Shown: one piece after another, positions 6,602 to 16,154 of the stretch
Layout: each line of letters opens with the position of its first letter
Numbering within the stretch: the stretch's first letter is position 1
Assembly (NCBI GenBank): GCA_963648435.1
Contig: CAVJDT010000001.1
Coordinates: 1-64,000, forward strand
DNA from: UMGS75 sp963648435
GTDB lineage: Bacteria; Bacillota_I; Bacilli_A; ML615J-28; CAG-313
Direction: 5' to 3'
DNA: 64,000 nucleotides
Translations under genes and position numbers: made by a program
Notes under the pieces: generated by a model
What the model saw: the letters and a program-made list of their open reading frames with translations, nothing else
Told to the model about the DNA's origin: nothing
Databases searched by the model: none

Positions 6602-8209
6602 ATGAAAAATATAGATTTATCAAAATATGGTATTAATGGCGTAAAAGAAATCGTCTATAATCCATCTTATGAAATGCTTTTTGAAGAAGAAACTAAACCA
6701 ACTCTTGAAGGCTATGAAAAAGGACAAGTAAGTGAACTTGGTGCTGTAAATGTAATGACAGGTATTTATACTGGTCGTTCTCCTAAGGACAAATACATTG
6801 TAGTGGATGAAAACTCTAAAGACACAGTATGGTGGACTTCAGATGAATACAAAAATGATAATCACCCTGCAAGTGAAGCTACTTGGGCAGAAGTAAAAAA
6901 ATTAGCTTTAAGCGAACTTTCAAACAAACGTTTATTTGTTGTTGATGCTTTCTGTGGTGCTAATAAAGACACTCGTATGGCTGTACGTTTTATCGTTGAA
7001 GTTGCTTGGCAAGCTCATTTTATTAGAAATATGTTTATTAAACCAACTGCTGAAGAATTAGAAAACTTTGAACCTGATTTCATCGTTTATAATGCTTCTA
7101 AAGCAAAAGTTACAAATTATAAAGAATTAGGCTTAAATTCAGAAACTTGCGTAATGTTCAATATTACTAGTCGTGAACAAGTAATTATTAATACTTGGTA
7201 TGGTGGTGAAATGAAGAAAGGTATGTTTTCAATGATGAACTACTATTTACCATTAAAAGGTATCGCCTCAATGCATTGTTCTGCTAACACTGATATGGAA
7301 GGCAAAAATACTGCTATTTTCTTCGGTTTATCAGGAACTGGTAAAACAACTTTATCAACTGATCCTAAACGTTTATTAATCGGTGATGATGAACACGGAT
7401 GGGATGACAATGGTGTCTTCAATTTTGAAGGTGGTTGCTATGCTAAAGTTATTAACCTTGACAAAGAATCTGAACCTGATATTTACAATGCAATTAAACG
7501 TAACGCATTACTTGAAAATGTTACTTTAGATAAAAATGGAAAAATTGATTTCGCTGATAAGAGTGTAACTGAAAATACACGTGTATCATATCCAATTGAT
7601 CACATTAAGAATATCGTTCGCCCTATATCATCAGCTCCAGCTGCAAAGAATGTTATCTTCCTTTCTGCTGATGCTTTTGGAGTACTTCCTCCAGTATCAA
7701 TTTTAACACCTGAACAAACTCAATACTATTTCTTATCAGGCTTTACTGCAAAACTTGCGGGTACTGAACGTGGTATTACTGAACCTACTCCAACTTTCTC
7801 AGCATGTTTTGGACAAGCTTTCCTAGAATTACATCCTACTAAATATGCAGAAGAACTAGTTAAGAAAATGCAAATGAGTGGTGCGAAAGCATACCTAGTT
7901 AACACTGGTTGGAATGGAACTGGTAAACGTATTTCTATTCGTGATACTCGTGGTATTATTGATGCAATCCTTAATGGTGACATTCTAAATGCTCCAACTA
8001 AGATGATTCCTCATTTCAATTTTGAAGTACCAACATCTTTACCTGGTGTTGATCCTAAAATTTTAGACCCTCGTGATACTTATGCTGATCCATCTAATTG
8101 GGAAACTAAAGCTCAAGATTTAGCAAGTAGATTTGTTAAGAACTTTGCTAAATATGAAGGCAACCCTGCAGGTAAAGCTTTAGTTAAAGCCGGACCAACT
8201 GTAAAATAA
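6602..8209 (+). CDS. pckA: Phosphoenolpyruvate carboxykinase (ATP)
   Basis: The enzyme interconverts oxaloacetate plus ATP with phosphoenolpyruvate, CO2 and ADP. In anaerobes it often runs toward oxaloacetate and gains ATP. The 535-residue length is normal for the ATP-type enzyme. Visible motifs are TGRSPKDKYIV near residue 60, the P-loop GLSGTGKTT at 242-250, the metal-binding GDDEHGWDD just after it, and the adenine-binding segment with RISIRDTRGIIDAI. AGGAGG precedes the start. It is a single-gene unit with its own promoter and terminator, and a cre-like box upstream suggests carbon-catabolite control. Confidence 0.97.
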   Translation: MKNIDLSKYGINGVKEIVYNPSYEMLFEEETKPTLEGYEKGQVSELGAVNVMTGIYTGRSPKDKYIVVDENSKDTVWWTSDEYKNDNHPASEATWAEVKKLALSELSNKRLFVVDAFCGANKDTRMAVRFIVEVAWQAHFIRNMFIKPTAEELENFEPDFIVYNASKAKVTNYKELGLNSETCVMFNITSREQVIINTWYGGEMKKGMFSMMNYYLPLKGIASMHCSANTDMEGKNTAIFFGLSGTGKTTLSTDPKRLLIGDDEHGWDDNGVFNFEGGCYAKVINLDKESEPDIYNAIKRNALLENVTLDKNGKIDFADKSVTENTRVSYPIDHIKNIVRPISSAPAAKNVIFLSADAFGVLPPVSILTPEQTQYYFLSGFTAKLAGTERGITEPTPTFSACFGQAFLELHPTKYAEELVKKMQMSGAKAYLVNTGWNGTGKRISIRDTRGIIDAILNGDILNAPTKMIPHFNFEVPTSLPGVDPKILDPRDTYADPSNWETKAQDLASRFVKNFAKYEGNPAGKALVKAGPTVK

Positions 8210-8218
8210 TGAAATAAA

Positions 8219-8268
8219 AACTAATGAGACTTCTAGTTTATTAACTAGTTATCATTAGTTTTTTTCTT
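8219..8268 (+). terminator. Terminator of pckA
   Basis: Outer arms AACTAATGA and TCATTAGTT enclose an inner CTAGTT/AACTAG stem, followed by eight T. Confidence 0.85.
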
Positions 8269-8349
8269 ATAAAAAAAATAAATTTATAATAGTTATGTTT
8301 ATTAATTAAATGTACTATATAAAAAACTATTTATTAATTTTCATATTTG

Positions 8350-8378
8350 TTGCATGAACATTAAAAATATTGTAAAAT
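8350..8378 (+). promoter_or_regulatory. Promoter of the LRR protein gene
   Basis: TTGCAT and TAAAAT are 17 bases apart, ending 35 bases before the chosen start at 8414. The TTGC start of the -35 recurs in many promoters here. Confidence 0.6.
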
Positions 8379-8413
8379 AGTAACACTATAGATATTAATT
8401 TAAGGAGATGCTC

Positions 8414-11107
8414 ATGAGTATTGATAAAAAAAGATTAGAATATCATACTAAAACTATGTATTTTGCGTTATCATCCTCAAAACTTGTCGACAAAATTTCT
8501 TCACATGAAACAAAGGCTTATAATGACTATACTATTCATCCTACAAGTATTTGGTATTATTTGATGCAAAACTTTAGTGGTGTAAATAAAACTGTCGCAC
8601 AAAAAATGTTTAATAATGGTAGTTGTAAATTTGTGGGATATGATGCTTTACCAAGTGTTACGCCTGATCGATATCCTAAACTTAAAGATATGATTAAAAA
8701 TGCAAAAATATCATATAATTCATTTAAGAAAATAACTCTAGAACTCGGAGAAGCATTACACACATATTTACATATAACAATTCCCCTACTTAAATGGACA
8801 CTAAAAGATATCAATATGCAAAGTCGTGAATTTGATGACTTAGCAAACAAAATCGATAATATTTCAGTTGCAATTAAATTCATGTTAAATTGGACAAAAG
8901 ATCCTAAAGAAGATACCGATACTAATTGCAAATGGTATTTTTCAAGTAGAGATAATGTCAAAAAAACTTGTGATTTATGTAGAAGTGTATCTGGGTGCTA
9001 TTGCAAAATAATAAAAAAATATATTACAAAAGAAAGTAACACGAGTGATTTTAATATAGCATTAGATAATGCTTGTAAAATGTATTTAGATAGTGAAGGA
9101 ACAAATGCTACTGGTTCTGCTTTAGAATCTCAAATTACAACTTTATGGTATTATTTGGATATGGATGCAAGATACAATAAATTCACTAAATTAGAATTTA
9201 ATGATGATGTTACTAAATTTAAAAATGAACCAAAGAAAAAATTACTATGGGATAGTAGTAGCCTAACAATGAAACAAATTAAAGGCTTCATTACTTCATA
9301 TGGTTCAATCATTAGAAGACATGAAAATGCCTTTAATTATTATAGTAAAAAACAAAACTATTATAACAAATATTTAAGTTATGAAAGTACACTTAATGAA
9401 TATCTTCTTCATGAATTTTCTTCTACGGGATTAGATTATGGAACTGCTTGTGCAATGACTAACATGATGACAGGTAGTATTAACCCACCTCAAAATAAAT
9501 CATATATTCGACCTGAAAAATACCCTAAACTAAAAGAACATTTGGAAAACTTCAAAAAAATACATGACAATTATAATAAAGCAGTTGATTTTAGTTTATA
9601 TTATTACTCATATCTGATTGAAAATGATGTAAAAAGTATACGGATATCTTACATTGTTAATGAACAATTAAATGTCAAAAGAGATATGCTAACTACTTTT
9701 TTGATAAATAATGAGGAGTTTATTAAAAATATATATAATAATAAAGATTTAGAATTACATGAATATAGTAAACAAATTGAAATTAATCGTACGATAAATA
9801 ATAATAGATACCGTAAACCTTTTAATGACAGATTATATACTATCGCTAATTTTTGTATATTTTTAGTAAACGACTACTTTGCTTCAAGATATGAAAAATT
9901 CAATCAAAATAATTGGAATAGTGAATTTAATCTAATTATGGATAATGCGATGAAAGAATATGAAGAAGATCTTACCGAAAAAGATTTAGATACACTATGG
10001 AAAACTCTAGATTTACCTACACGTACCCATAAATTTAAACCATTTGTTTATGTTGAAACGCTTAATACACCATCAAAAGTTGTAAAAGCAGAAACTAAAC
10101 CTAAAAATACAGTCAAAGCCAAAGTAGAAGAACCAAAAGTTCAAAAAGAAGATTCTAATATTGTTTATAATATTCTCGATATATGTGAAAAAACAAGGGT
10201 TGGTAAAGGCTATTTGGTAACTAAAGTTCCTAATGTTTGTACTAAACTTTTAATAGATGATAAAGTAATGGAAATTGCTTCAAATGCTTTAATGAACTGC
10301 AGTAAATTAAAAGAAATAACCCTAGGTAAAAACTTAAAAGTATTACCAAAAGAAATATTTAATATGTTAAGAAATCTAGAAGTAGTTAACTTTGTGGAAG
10401 GACTTGAAATAATTGAAACTAATGCCTTTTATGAAACTGGTATTATAGGAAATATTGCTTTACCTAATTCTTTAAAAGAGATAAAACATCATGCCTTTGA
10501 TGTTAAACTTCCATCTTTATTGAAAGTTACTGTTTCAAAAAATACGATATACTATGATGATAGTTTTCATAGCCTAATTGAAGTAAATGGTGAAACTGGA
10601 AAACAAAGAGCTTTAAGAAAAGAAAAAGATAAAAAAATATCAAAAACAAATAATTTTGAAAGTCAAAAAGCTCCGGTTAAATTATCACAAATTACAGAAG
10701 TCATCGAACAAAATGGAAAACGCATAGCTAAAAATTTAATAGAATGTAAAGAAAATGTTATTGTAGATGATGATATTGACGAAATCAATGATGTAATTTT
10801 TACATGGTACGAAAACTTAGAACAAATAACTTTAGGTAAAAACTTAAAAGTAATTGGGTCTGCATTTGCTTTTAAAGAAAGCTTAAAAACCGTAAAATTT
10901 GTTGAAGGATTAGAAGAAATTAGATATGGTGCTTTTCAACAGTCTGGCTTATGTGGGGAAATTGTTTTGCCTAAATCTCTTAAATGCATAAGTTCAAATG
11001 CTTTTATGGTAAAAAAACCAGAAAATTTAAAAGTATATGTTTATGAAAAAACAAAATATGAAACTGATACTTTTAGTGAAAAAACCATAATAGAAAAATA
11101 TAAATAG
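8414..11107 (+). CDS. Leaderless protein with duplicated unknown domain and BspA-like LRR_5 repeats
   Basis: A protein of 897 residues from the ATG at 8414, which has proper spacing from AAGGAG; the ATG at 8408 abuts that site. Residues 1-275 and about 300-555 are two diverged copies of one helical module. Both contain a YPKLK segment, a DNA(C/M)K or DNAMK stretch and a TLW(Y/K)xLD end. Only the first copy has a Cys cluster (CDLC, then GCYC). A Lys/Val/Glu-rich linker follows. Residues 610-730 and 755-897 are two copies of a leucine-rich repeat block with ITLGKNLKV and FVEGLE, like the BspA/LRR_5 family. No signal peptide or membrane segment is seen, unusual for BspA-like proteins, so it looks cytoplasmic. 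Function unknown. Confidence 0.85.
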   Translation: MSIDKKRLEYHTKTMYFALSSSKLVDKISSHETKAYNDYTIHPTSIWYYLMQNFSGVNKTVAQKMFNNGSCKFVGYDALPSVTPDRYPKLKDMIKNAKISYNSFKKITLELGEALHTYLHITIPLLKWTLKDINMQSREFDDLANKIDNISVAIKFMLNWTKDPKEDTDTNCKWYFSSRDNVKKTCDLCRSVSGCYCKIIKKYITKESNTSDFNIALDNACKMYLDSEGTNATGSALESQITTLWYYLDMDARYNKFTKLEFNDDVTKFKNEPKKKLLWDSSSLTMKQIKGFITSYGSIIRRHENAFNYYSKKQNYYNKYLSYESTLNEYLLHEFSSTGLDYGTACAMTNMMTGSINPPQNKSYIRPEKYPKLKEHLENFKKIHDNYNKAVDFSLYYYSYLIENDVKSIRISYIVNEQLNVKRDMLTTFLINNEEFIKNIYNNKDLELHEYSKQIEINRTINNNRYRKPFNDRLYTIANFCIFLVNDYFASRYEKFNQNNWNSEFNLIMDNAMKEYEEDLTEKDLDTLWKTLDLPTRTHKFKPFVYVETLNTPSKVVKAETKPKNTVKAKVEEPKVQKEDSNIVYNILDICEKTRVGKGYLVTKVPNVCTKLLIDDKVMEIASNALMNCSKLKEITLGKNLKVLPKEIFNMLRNLEVVNFVEGLEIIETNAFYETGIIGNIALPNSLKEIKHHAFDVKLPSLLKVTVSKNTIYYDDSFHSLIEVNGETGKQRALRKEKDKKISKTNNFESQKAPVKLSQITEVIEQNGKRIAKNLIECKENVIVDDDIDEINDVIFTWYENLEQITLGKNLKVIGSAFAFKESLKTVKFVEGLEEIRYGAFQQSGLCGEIVLPKSLKCISSNAFMVKKPENLKVYVYEKTKYETDTFSEKTIIEKYK

Positions 11108-11119
11108 TAGTTTTATAAA

Positions 11120-11147
11120 TAGCCTCCTAGTATGGAGGTTATTTTTC
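11120..11147 (+). terminator. Terminator after the LRR protein gene
   Basis: Stem TAGCCTCC against GGAGGTTA with a six-base loop, followed by a T-run. Confidence 0.85.
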
Positions 11148-11154
11148 TTAATAA

Positions 11155-11183
11155 TTGCAATTCATTTAATAATGTGGTAAAAT
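11155..11183 (+). promoter_or_regulatory. Promoter of the phosphodiesterase-lysR pair
   Basis: TTGCAA and TAAAAT are 17 bases apart, directly after the preceding terminator. Confidence 0.65.
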
Positions 11184-11207
11184 ATATAAGTTAGGAGAAA
11201 ACAAAAT

Positions 11208-11756
11208 ATGAAATGGTTAATTGCATCAGATATACACGGATCCCTTTATTATGGAAAAAAATTAATAGAACAAATCAAGAAAGAAGACCCAGATAAGATT
11301 GTTTTCTTAGGTGACATTTTATATCATGGCCCTCGCAATGATTTACCAAAAGATTATAATCCTAAAGAATTAATTAAATTACTTAATGAATATAAAGATA
11401 AAATTATAAGTGTAAGGGGAAACTGTGAAAGTGAAGTTGACCAGATGGTTTTAGAGTTTCCAATTATGGCAGATTATGTGATTCTAACCGTAAATGATTT
11501 AACGATTTTTGCCACACATGGTCATTTATATAATATTGAAAATATTCCATTTAAAGGAATTGATATTGTTTTATCAGGTCACACTCATGTTCAAAAATGT
11601 GATAAGTATGATCATTATATCCATATGAATCCAGGTTCAGTCTCAATTCCTAAAGAGAATAGTTATCATGGCTATATGATTCTTGAAAATAAAAACTTTT
11701 TCTTTAAAGATTTAGATGGAAATATCATTAATAAATATGAAGAAAGTGAGAAATAG
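11208..11756 (+). CDS. yfcE: YfcE/MJ0936-type metallophosphodiesterase
   Basis: This 182-residue calcineurin-like phosphoesterase has all metal-site motifs in order: SDIHGS near the N terminus, GDILYHGPRND, GNCE, THGH and GHTH. That set and length fit the small YfcE family, dimetal enzymes that hydrolyse phosphodiesters; the true substrate is usually unknown. GTGDILYHGPRND is characteristic of the YfcE branch. It shares a transcript with a LysR regulator that starts three bases after its stop, so the two may be functionally linked. Confidence 0.88.
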   Translation: MKWLIASDIHGSLYYGKKLIEQIKKEDPDKIVFLGDILYHGPRNDLPKDYNPKELIKLLNEYKDKIISVRGNCESEVDQMVLEFPIMADYVILTVNDLTIFATHGHLYNIENIPFKGIDIVLSGHTHVQKCDKYDHYIHMNPGSVSIPKENSYHGYMILENKNFFFKDLDGNIINKYEESEK

Positions 11757-11759
11757 AAA

Positions 11760-12686
11760 ATGAATGTCTTACACTTAAAATATGCAATTATGGTTGCGGA
11801 AACTGGTTCAATTAGTAAAGCTGCCGAAAAACTTTATGTTGCACAGCCTAATGTCTCACGTGCAATCAAAGACTTAGAAAGTGACCTTAGCATTACGATA
11901 TTTGATCGAACCACTAAGGGAATGATTTTAACCCCTGATGGGGAAAGGCTTATTGAATACAGTAAGCGTTTATTAAACCAATTTGATGAAATGGAAAAGA
12001 TTTTTAAAGGGCAATCGCAAAAAAATGTCTTTTCGATTGCGGTACCAAGAGCAAGTTATATATCAGATGCTTTTGTTGAATTCTCTAAAAACTTAATTGA
12101 TATAAATAACATTGAAGCTTTTTATAAAGAAACTAACGCTTATAGGGTTATTCACAATATAACCGAAGAAAATTATAAATTAGGTATAGTTAGATATTAT
12201 GCTGAGCATGATAAATATTTTAAAGAATTATTTGATAAAAAAGAATTAAATAATGAATTAATTAATGAATTTAATTATGTTTTATTATTTAATGAGAATA
12301 GTCCTTTAGCAAAACTAGATGAAATTAAATATCAAGATTTAAAAGAATTAATTGAAATTGCTCATGGCGATCCCTATGTTCCTTCTCTGCCTGTTACGGA
12401 AGTATCAAAAAGTGCCTTTAGTGAAGGTATCAATAAAAGAATCTTTGTTTTTGAAAGAGCAAGTCAATTTGAACTTCTAGCAAGCAATCTTTATACCTTT
12501 ATGTGGGTATCACCAGTACCAAAAATAACTCTTGAACGTTATGGCTTAATTCAAAAAGCTTGTGTTGATAATTTTAAAAAATACAAAGATGTTTTAATTT
12601 ACCGAAAATCATATACTTTAAGTAAACTTGATAATGAATTTATAACCAAACTTTGTGAAAGCAAACGTAAAAATAGTTATAAATAA
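11760..12686 (+). CDS. LysR-type transcriptional regulator
   Basis: A 308-residue LysR regulator. The N-terminal winged helix (residues 1-60) has the typical VAETGSISKAAEKLYVAQPN and VSRAIKDLE segments. An effector-binding domain of two lobes follows from about residue 90. The start is three bases after the phosphodiesterase stop with only a weak ribosome site, so translation is probably coupled. LysR genes are usually divergent from their targets, but here it is co-directional, and no target can be named. The adjacent rex gene has its own promoter. Confidence 0.92.
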   Translation: MNVLHLKYAIMVAETGSISKAAEKLYVAQPNVSRAIKDLESDLSITIFDRTTKGMILTPDGERLIEYSKRLLNQFDEMEKIFKGQSQKNVFSIAVPRASYISDAFVEFSKNLIDINNIEAFYKETNAYRVIHNITEENYKLGIVRYYAEHDKYFKELFDKKELNNELINEFNYVLLFNENSPLAKLDEIKYQDLKELIEIAHGDPYVPSLPVTEVSKSAFSEGINKRIFVFERASQFELLASNLYTFMWVSPVPKITLERYGLIQKACVDNFKKYKDVLIYRKSYTLSKLDNEFITKLCESKRKNSYK

Positions 12687-12692
12687 ATACTA

Positions 12693-12720
12693 GTATATCG
12701 ATAACGATATATCGATATAC
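12693..12720. promoter_or_regulatory. Palindrome upstream of the rex promoter, candidate operator
   Basis: Arms GTATATCGATA and TATCGATATAC, each containing TATCGATA, are separated by six bases. It lies 11 bases upstream of the rex -35 box and just after the lysR stop. It does not resemble the known Rex site (TTGTTAA-N4-TTAACAA type), so another regulator, or the upstream LysR protein, may bind it. Confidence 0.5.
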
Positions 12721-12731
12721 TTATTAAGTAT

Positions 12732-12760
12732 TTTACAAATATTAATTTTTTTGGTATAAT
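12732..12760 (+). promoter_or_regulatory. Promoter of rex
   Basis: TTTACA and TATAAT are 17 bases apart, 25 bases before the start codon. A second inverted repeat, ACAAATATT (12735) with AATATTTGT (12758-12766), spans the promoter and is a possible autoregulation site. Confidence 0.7.
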
Positions 12761-12784
12761 ATTTGTAGAAAGGATGCTTTTTAT

Positions 12785-13411
12785 ATGTGTAATAAAAAAA
12801 TACCAAGGTCAGTGGTTGAAAGAATTCCACGATATCTTAATTATTTAAATCACCTTGTAAACGAAGATGTAAAGATGGTATCATCTAAAATGATGGCAAC
12901 TGATTTAAATCTTGGTGAAGTACAAGTTAGAAAAGACTTAAATTTAATTTCAGGCAATGGCAAACCTAAAATAGGGTATGTAACTATGGAGTTAAAAACT
13001 GATTTAGAACGGTTAGTTAGGACTAATGAAGTGACTAATATAATTATCATAGGTGCAGGAAAAATTGGAGAAGCGTTAGTTAATTATCAAGGCTTTAAAG
13101 ACCAAGGGTTTAAGGTAATAGGTATCTTTGATAATGATAAAAGCAAAATTGATAAAACCTTTGGTGATCTTCATGTGCAGTCAATTGACAATATTCAAAA
13201 ATTTTGTATGGAAAATAATGTCCAAATTGGAGTTTTGGCTGTATCATCAGATAGTGCAGCAGAAGTATGTCAATTAATTGCTAATTGTGGAATCAAGGGC
13301 ATCCTAAATTTTACAAATCAAAAATTAGATGTAGATGAAAAAATAAGTGTAAAGAATGTTGATATTACATCGTTATTAACAATGCTTGCAGTTGAAATAA
13401 ATAATAATTAA
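12785..13411 (+). CDS. rex: Redox-sensing transcriptional repressor Rex
   Basis: Rex senses the NADH/NAD+ ratio: NADH releases it from DNA, turning on fermentation genes. The 208-residue length is normal. Residues 1-80 form the winged helix (IPRSVVERIPRYLNYL, then MATDLNLGEVQVRKDL), and the Rossmann motif GAGKIGEAL is at 90-98. It lies 17 bases upstream of adhE, a classic Rex target, and heads the whole redox block to 21730. No consensus Rex site was found between rex and adhE, so Rex may act at the promoter before its own gene or elsewhere. Confidence 0.95.
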   Translation: MCNKKIPRSVVERIPRYLNYLNHLVNEDVKMVSSKMMATDLNLGEVQVRKDLNLISGNGKPKIGYVTMELKTDLERLVRTNEVTNIIIIGAGKIGEALVNYQGFKDQGFKVIGIFDNDKSKIDKTFGDLHVQSIDNIQKFCMENNVQIGVLAVSSDSAAEVCQLIANCGIKGILNFTNQKLDVDEKISVKNVDITSLLTMLAVEINNN

Positions 13412-13428
13412 AAAGGAGAACAAATGTT

Positions 13429-16137
13429 ATGAAAAAAGATTATTTAGTAGTTGATAGTCTAGAGACACTATCACAAAGACTTGCTGAAACAAGAAATGCA
13501 CAAAAGAAATTTGCAACTTACACTCAAGAACAAGTTGACAAAATCTTCTTAGCAGCTTCTCTTGCAGCCAATAAAGCACGTATTGAACTTGCTAAAATGG
13601 CAGTAGCAGAAACAGGAATGGGTGTTGTAGAGGATAAAGTTATTAAAAACCATTATGCTTCAGAGTATATTTATAATAAATATCGTTATGAAAAAACTTG
13701 TGGTGTTATTGAAGAAGACAAAGCTTATGGTATTAAAAAAGTAGCAGAACCAATTGGGGTTATCGCAGCGGTTATTCCAACAACAAATCCAACTTCAACT
13801 GCAATCTTTAAATCACTTCTTGCTTTAAAAACAAGAAATGGAATTATTATTAGTCCTCATCCAAGAGCTAAAGCATCTACAATTGCTGCCGCAAAAATAG
13901 TGTTAGAAGCTGCAGTTGCTGCTGGTGCGCCTGAAGGAATTATAGGTTGGATTGATGTTCCAAGTCTTGAACTTACTAATACAATTATGAAAGAAGCAGA
14001 CATCATTCTTGCAACTGGTGGACCTGGTATGGTTAGAGCTGCTTACTCATCTGGTAAACCTGCTGTTGGTGTTGGTGCTGGTAACACTCCTGCAATCATT
14101 GATGATAGTGCTGATATCGTACTTGCAGTTAACTCAATTATTCATTCCAAAACTTTTGATAATGGCATGATTTGTGCATCTGAACAATCAGTAATCGTTT
14201 TAGATGGTATTTATGATGCGGTAAAAGAAGAATTTATGAATCGTGGATGCTATTTCTTAAATGAAGAAGAATTAAATAAAGTACGTAAAACAATTATAAT
14301 TAATGGATCTTTAAATGCTAAGATTGTTGGTCAATCAGCCGCAACCATTGCAAGCCTTGCTAATGTTACAGTTCCAGAAGGTACTAAGATTTTAATTGGT
14401 GAAGTTGAATCAGTTGATTTATCAGAAGAATTTGCTCATGAAAAATTATCACCAGTTCTAGCAATGTATCATGCTAAAGATATTGAAGATGCTTTCCAAA
14501 AAGCTGAAAGATTAATCGCTGATGGTGGTTATGGACATACTTCTTCAATTTATCTAAATACTATAACTGAACAAGCAAAACTTCAAGAATTCTCTGAAAG
14601 AATGAAGACTTGTCGTATTCTTGTTAATACTCCTTCCTCTCAAGGTGGTATTGGTGATATTTATAACTTTAAACTTACACCATCACTAACTTTAGGTTGT
14701 GGTTCATGGGGTGGAAACAGTGTTTCAGAAAACGTTGGTGTAAAACACTTAATCAATATTAAAACTATCGCCGAAAGAAGGGAAAATATGCTTTGGTTTA
14801 GAGCTCCAGAAAAAGTTTATATTAAGAAAGGTTGCTTACCAGTTGCCTTAGATGAATTAAAACATGTAATGAATAAAAAACGTGCCTTTATCGTAACTGA
14901 TAAATTCCTATACACTAATGGTAATGCTAACCCTATTATTGAAAAATTAAAAGAAATGGATATGGAATATGCTGTATTCTTTGATGTAGAACCAGACCCA
15001 ACACTTGCATGTGCTAAACGTGGTGCTGAACAAATGACAGCCTTTAAACCAGACTGTATCATCGCTTTAGGTGGTGGTTCAGCTATGGATGCCGCAAAGA
15101 TTATGTGGGTATTATATGAACATCCAGAAGTAGACTTCTTAGATATGGCAATGCGTTTCATGGATATTCGTAAACGTATTTATACATTCCCTAAGATGGG
15201 TGAAAAAGCATACTTTATCGCTGTTCCAACATCAGCTGGTACAGGTTCAGAAGTAACTCCATTTGCTGTTATTACTGATGAAACAACTGGCGTTAAATAT
15301 CCACTTGCTGATTATGAATTATTACCTAAAATGGCAATTGTTGATGCTGATTTCCATATGACAGCACCAAGAGGATTAACATCTGCATCTGGTATTGATG
15401 CTGTAACACACTGCCTTGAAGCTTATGCATCACTTATGGCAACTGATTATACTGATGGTTTAGCAATTCAATCACTAAAAGTTATATTTGAATATTTACC
15501 AAGAGCTTATAATGATGGTCCACATGACCCTGAAGCACGTGAAAAAATGGCTAATGCCGCAACAATGGCTGGTATGGCTTTCGCTAATGCTTTCTTAGGT
15601 GTTTGTCACTCAATGGCTCACAAACTTGGTGCCTTCCATCATTTACCTCATGGTATTGCCAATGCCTTAATGATCGATGAAGTAATTAGATTTAATTCAG
15701 CTGAAGTTCCCGCAAAGATGGGTACATTCCCTCAATATGATCATCCACATACATTAAGACGTTATGCTGAAGTTAGTGAAGCACTAGGATTTGGTGGTAA
15801 TACTGATCAAGAAAAAGTAGACAATTTAATTAAAGCAATTGATGAACTAAAAGTTAAAATTGGTATTAAACCAACAATTAAAGATTATGTACCTGATGAA
15901 AAAGATTTCTTAGAACGTCTAGATGCAATGGTTGAACAAGCATTCGATGACCAATGCACAGGTGCAAACCCTCGATATCCACTAATGAGTGAAATTAAAC
16001 AAATGTATCTAAATGCATATTATGGTAAAACATTTGTAGAAAAAGCTGTTCCAACTCAAGATGTTAATGATTTCGTTGTTGAAGACAAGAATGATTTCAA
16101 AAAGGCATATAAAAAAGATAAGAGAATAGTAAAATAG
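13429..16137 (+). CDS. adhE: Bifunctional acetaldehyde-CoA/alcohol dehydrogenase AdhE
   Basis: AdhE reduces acetyl-CoA to acetaldehyde and then ethanol, using two NADH, and forms long spirosomes in the cytoplasm. The 902-residue length is that of the full fusion. The N-terminal aldehyde dehydrogenase part has the nucleotide-binding GAGNTP and catalytic Cys249 in NGMICASEQS. The C-terminal iron-dependent alcohol dehydrogenase part has GGGSAMDAAK at 548-557 and iron-ligand histidines around CHSMAHKLGAFHHLPHG. AAAGGAG precedes the start. It follows rex by 17 bases and is probably cotranscribed with the hydrogenase genes downstream. Confidence 0.98.
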   Translation: MKKDYLVVDSLETLSQRLAETRNAQKKFATYTQEQVDKIFLAASLAANKARIELAKMAVAETGMGVVEDKVIKNHYASEYIYNKYRYEKTCGVIEEDKAYGIKKVAEPIGVIAAVIPTTNPTSTAIFKSLLALKTRNGIIISPHPRAKASTIAAAKIVLEAAVAAGAPEGIIGWIDVPSLELTNTIMKEADIILATGGPGMVRAAYSSGKPAVGVGAGNTPAIIDDSADIVLAVNSIIHSKTFDNGMICASEQSVIVLDGIYDAVKEEFMNRGCYFLNEEELNKVRKTIIINGSLNAKIVGQSAATIASLANVTVPEGTKILIGEVESVDLSEEFAHEKLSPVLAMYHAKDIEDAFQKAERLIADGGYGHTSSIYLNTITEQAKLQEFSERMKTCRILVNTPSSQGGIGDIYNFKLTPSLTLGCGSWGGNSVSENVGVKHLINIKTIAERRENMLWFRAPEKVYIKKGCLPVALDELKHVMNKKRAFIVTDKFLYTNGNANPIIEKLKEMDMEYAVFFDVEPDPTLACAKRGAEQMTAFKPDCIIALGGGSAMDAAKIMWVLYEHPEVDFLDMAMRFMDIRKRIYTFPKMGEKAYFIAVPTSAGTGSEVTPFAVITDETTGVKYPLADYELLPKMAIVDADFHMTAPRGLTSASGIDAVTHCLEAYASLMATDYTDGLAIQSLKVIFEYLPRAYNDGPHDPEAREKMANAATMAGMAFANAFLGVCHSMAHKLGAFHHLPHGIANALMIDEVIRFNSAEVPAKMGTFPQYDHPHTLRRYAEVSEALGFGGNTDQEKVDNLIKAIDELKVKIGIKPTIKDYVPDEKDFLERLDAMVEQAFDDQCTGANPRYPLMSEIKQMYLNAYYGKTFVEKAVPTQDVNDFVVEDKNDFKKAYKKDKRIVK

Positions 16138-16154
16138 AAAGCGAGGAAAAAAGT

